A stretch of DNA of 64,000 nucleotides, from NCBI RefSeq assembly GCF_003863355.1, contig NZ_QQWG01000014.1, positions 1 through 64,000 of the forward strand. Direction: 5' to 3'. Under the pieces are notes generated by a model. It made no database searches, was not told where the DNA came from, and saw nothing but the letters and a program-made list of their open reading frames with translations. This DNA is from Ancylomarina euxina (GTDB taxonomy: Bacteria; Bacteroidota; Bacteroidia; Bacteroidales; Marinifilaceae). The position numbers and the translations under genes are program-made. How positions within the stretch are numbered: the stretch's first letter is position 1; each line of letters begins with the position of its first letter. Positions 62,911-64,000 of the stretch are shown piece after piece.

Positions 62911-63663
62911 TCAGTCTTGTTGACTAAAGACTTTTTTCAGAATGGAGCTGACACGTTTCATCGGATCTTTTCTTATTTGTAATTCTTCTTCAGCAACTTT
63001 CAAAAAGAGTGCATCCAAAGCTTTGTTGGTTACATATTCGTCAAGTTGAGTGTTTACCGTTTCAAGACTGGCAATTTTACCAGCAAAACTTCCAGCGACC
63101 TTGTTGTAGGTTCCCGTCAGCATATCCCAGGATTCGTTGGTTGATATATTGGCCAATAATTTTTTATCCAGAGAGGTCTTGACTTTTGGTAGGAATAGAT
63201 CTCTCAATTTTGAGTAGCTTTTATTATTCAGATATAGAGTTGCTGCATTCTGATCCCCTTTTAATATGCCAAAAGCATCCTGAATGGTCATTTCTGTAAT
63301 GGCAGATACAAAAATTGGAGTAGCCTCAACAACAGCATCCTCAGCTGCACGATTTAATCTTAGAACCACTTTATCAACTAAATCTTCACCTCCTGGAATC
63401 ATTTTAATGTGTTTGCTAATGGTTTGTGCTTCGGGAGGAAGCAAAATTTTAACGAGCTCATCTTTATAAAAGCCATCTTCAATCGATAAGATTTGTGAGG
63501 CATTTTTACTGCCGATTTGTAAAGCTTCTTTTAAGCCTTGAGACACATCAAATGAAGTTAAAGGTCTGTCTTGCTCCACGGCGTATTCATTCACTATGGT
63601 TTGTAGTTCCGCACAGGATGTCAGGTAGAGAACACTTAATAGAAGGATAAATTTTCTAAACAT
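62911..63663 (-). CDS. DUF4197 family lipoprotein
   Basis: 250 residues. A lipoprotein signal (LSVLYLTSC, lipidated Cys at 17) leads to the DUF4197 domain: FDVSQGLKEALQIGSKNASQ, DLVDKVVLRLNRAAEDAVVE and ILKGDQNAATLYLNNKSYSKL are its conserved blocks. The protein is helical and its function is unknown. It is a single gene on the minus strand, with its own terminator. Confidence 0.87.
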   Translation of the reverse strand: MFRKFILLLSVLYLTSCAELQTIVNEYAVEQDRPLTSFDVSQGLKEALQIGSKNASQILSIEDGFYKDELVKILLPPEAQTISKHIKMIPGGEDLVDKVVLRLNRAAEDAVVEATPIFVSAITEMTIQDAFGILKGDQNAATLYLNNKSYSKLRDLFLPKVKTSLDKKLLANISTNESWDMLTGTYNKVAGSFAGKIASLETVNTQLDEYVTNKALDALFLKVAEEELQIRKDPMKRVSSILKKVFSQQD

Positions 63664-63722
63664 TTTCTTTTAGTTGGTTTGTAATGCCTGCAATTTATGA
63701 AAAGATATCCATCCTATTAATA

Positions 63723-63763
63723 TAAAAAAAAGCGGAGCACAAGCCTAAAGTTTGTACTCCGCC
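63723..63763 (-). terminator. Intrinsic terminator of the TonB-dependent receptor gene at the right edge
   Basis: GCGGAGCACAA (63732-63742) pairs with TTGTACTCCGC (63752-63762) with one mismatch; on the minus strand it is followed by eight T. It starts 45 bases after the stop at 63808. Confidence 0.8.
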
Positions 63764-63807
63764 GACTCTAACCGATAGAATCACTTATATAATGTGCGCC
63801 TTAGCTA

Positions 63808-64000
63808 TTAAAGAAGGTTACCAAGTTTAATTCCGAAGTAAATGGTGCGAGGGTTAAGTGGTCCATATACCCAACTGGCATCGCGATAAGCGCCTTTGTC
63901 GAAATCATCTTGGAAAGAGTTGAAGATATTTTTCATTCCAAGATCGAATTCTAACTTCACATCGCCACCCAAATCGAAATGGTAAGCAAAGTTGATACCC
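63808..64000 (-). CDS. TonB-dependent receptor, C-terminal end (truncated by window)
   Basis: Open frame from the window edge to TAA at 63808-63810, 63 codons. The sequence GMKNIFNSFQDDFDKGAYRD and the final GPLNPRTIYFGIKLGNLL are typical of the last two barrel strands of TonB-dependent receptors (GMKNIFN... YGPxxPRTIYFGIK), and it ends in the usual hydrophobic residue. The bulk of the gene lies beyond the window, so ligand cannot be guessed. Confidence 0.8.
   Translation of the reverse strand, partial: GINFAYHFDLGGDVKLEFDLGMKNIFNSFQDDFDKGAYRDASWVYGPLNPRTIYFGIKLGNLL

Noticed and set aside
1-64000. tRNA or rRNA genes and CRISPR arrays
   Set aside because: I saw no cloverleaf-like segments ending in CCA, no rRNA-like conserved stretches and no regularly spaced direct repeats on reading through the window; a dedicated scan (tRNAscan-SE, Infernal, CRISPR finder) would be decisive.

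Overview
The window looks like a chromosomal segment of an AT-rich member of the Bacteroidota, probably an anaerobic or facultative marine/gut lineage of the Marinilabiliales type; that placement is an inference. Support comes from family content (DUF4249 lipoprotein with a TonB-dependent receptor, S46 dipeptidyl-peptidase, HU-CCDC81/SPOR protein, ileS-DksA-like-lspA order, DUF4197, FISUMP lipoprotein) and from recurring TAnnTTTG promoter -7 motifs. I found no tRNA, rRNA, CRISPR array or intact insertion sequence.

Left part (1-25 kb). The window opens inside the 3' end of a group II intron (maturase tail, domains V and VI). A ParB/sulfiredoxin-like gene (320-832) follows. A same-length but broken copy lies at 16999-17511. 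Between them is a seven-gene minus-strand operon (16621 to 959): ABC ATPase, an ABC permease joined to a degenerate M1-peptidase-like and a golvesin-like domain, TolC-type channel, AcrA-type adaptor, an RND pump, a second RND pump fused to a complete ABC ATPase, and a small ABC-2 permease. This mixed RND/ABC export locus is the most unusual part of the window. In the fused protein the ABC domain itself seems to be split by a membrane-spanning insertion. A second minus-strand operon (24257-17586) encodes a DUF4249 lipoprotein, an unknown secreted protein, a TonB-dependent receptor with an STN domain, and an MG2-like/plug-like protein.

Middle part (24-49 kb). Housekeeping and stress genes (HutD/Ves, ClC channel, RNase HII, S46 peptidase, RNase HI) surround a three-gene plus-strand set of a PPP-type phosphatase, a DUF4956 membrane protein and a CotH-kinase-like protein. 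Then come a YjjI-type glycyl radical enzyme with its YjjW activase, and a periplasmic nitrate reductase operon. The latter starts with an NrfC-like Fe-S protein, an NrfD-like membrane protein and a monohaem cytochrome c, and continues with NapA, NapG, NapH, NapB and NapD. NapC is absent, so electrons from quinol probably enter through NapGH and/or the NrfCD-like module. Both modules point to respiration and fermentation without oxygen.

Right part (49-64 kb). Mostly core genes: ileS, a zinc-less DksA-like gene, lspA, gltX, an HU-CCDC81/SPOR protein, a radical SAM protein, two unknown envelope proteins, an LrgAB pair, a coiled-coil membrane protein, a FISUMP lipoprotein, a DUF4197 lipoprotein, and the C-terminal end of a TonB-dependent receptor cut by the window edge. 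Several genes end in clear stem-loop terminators.
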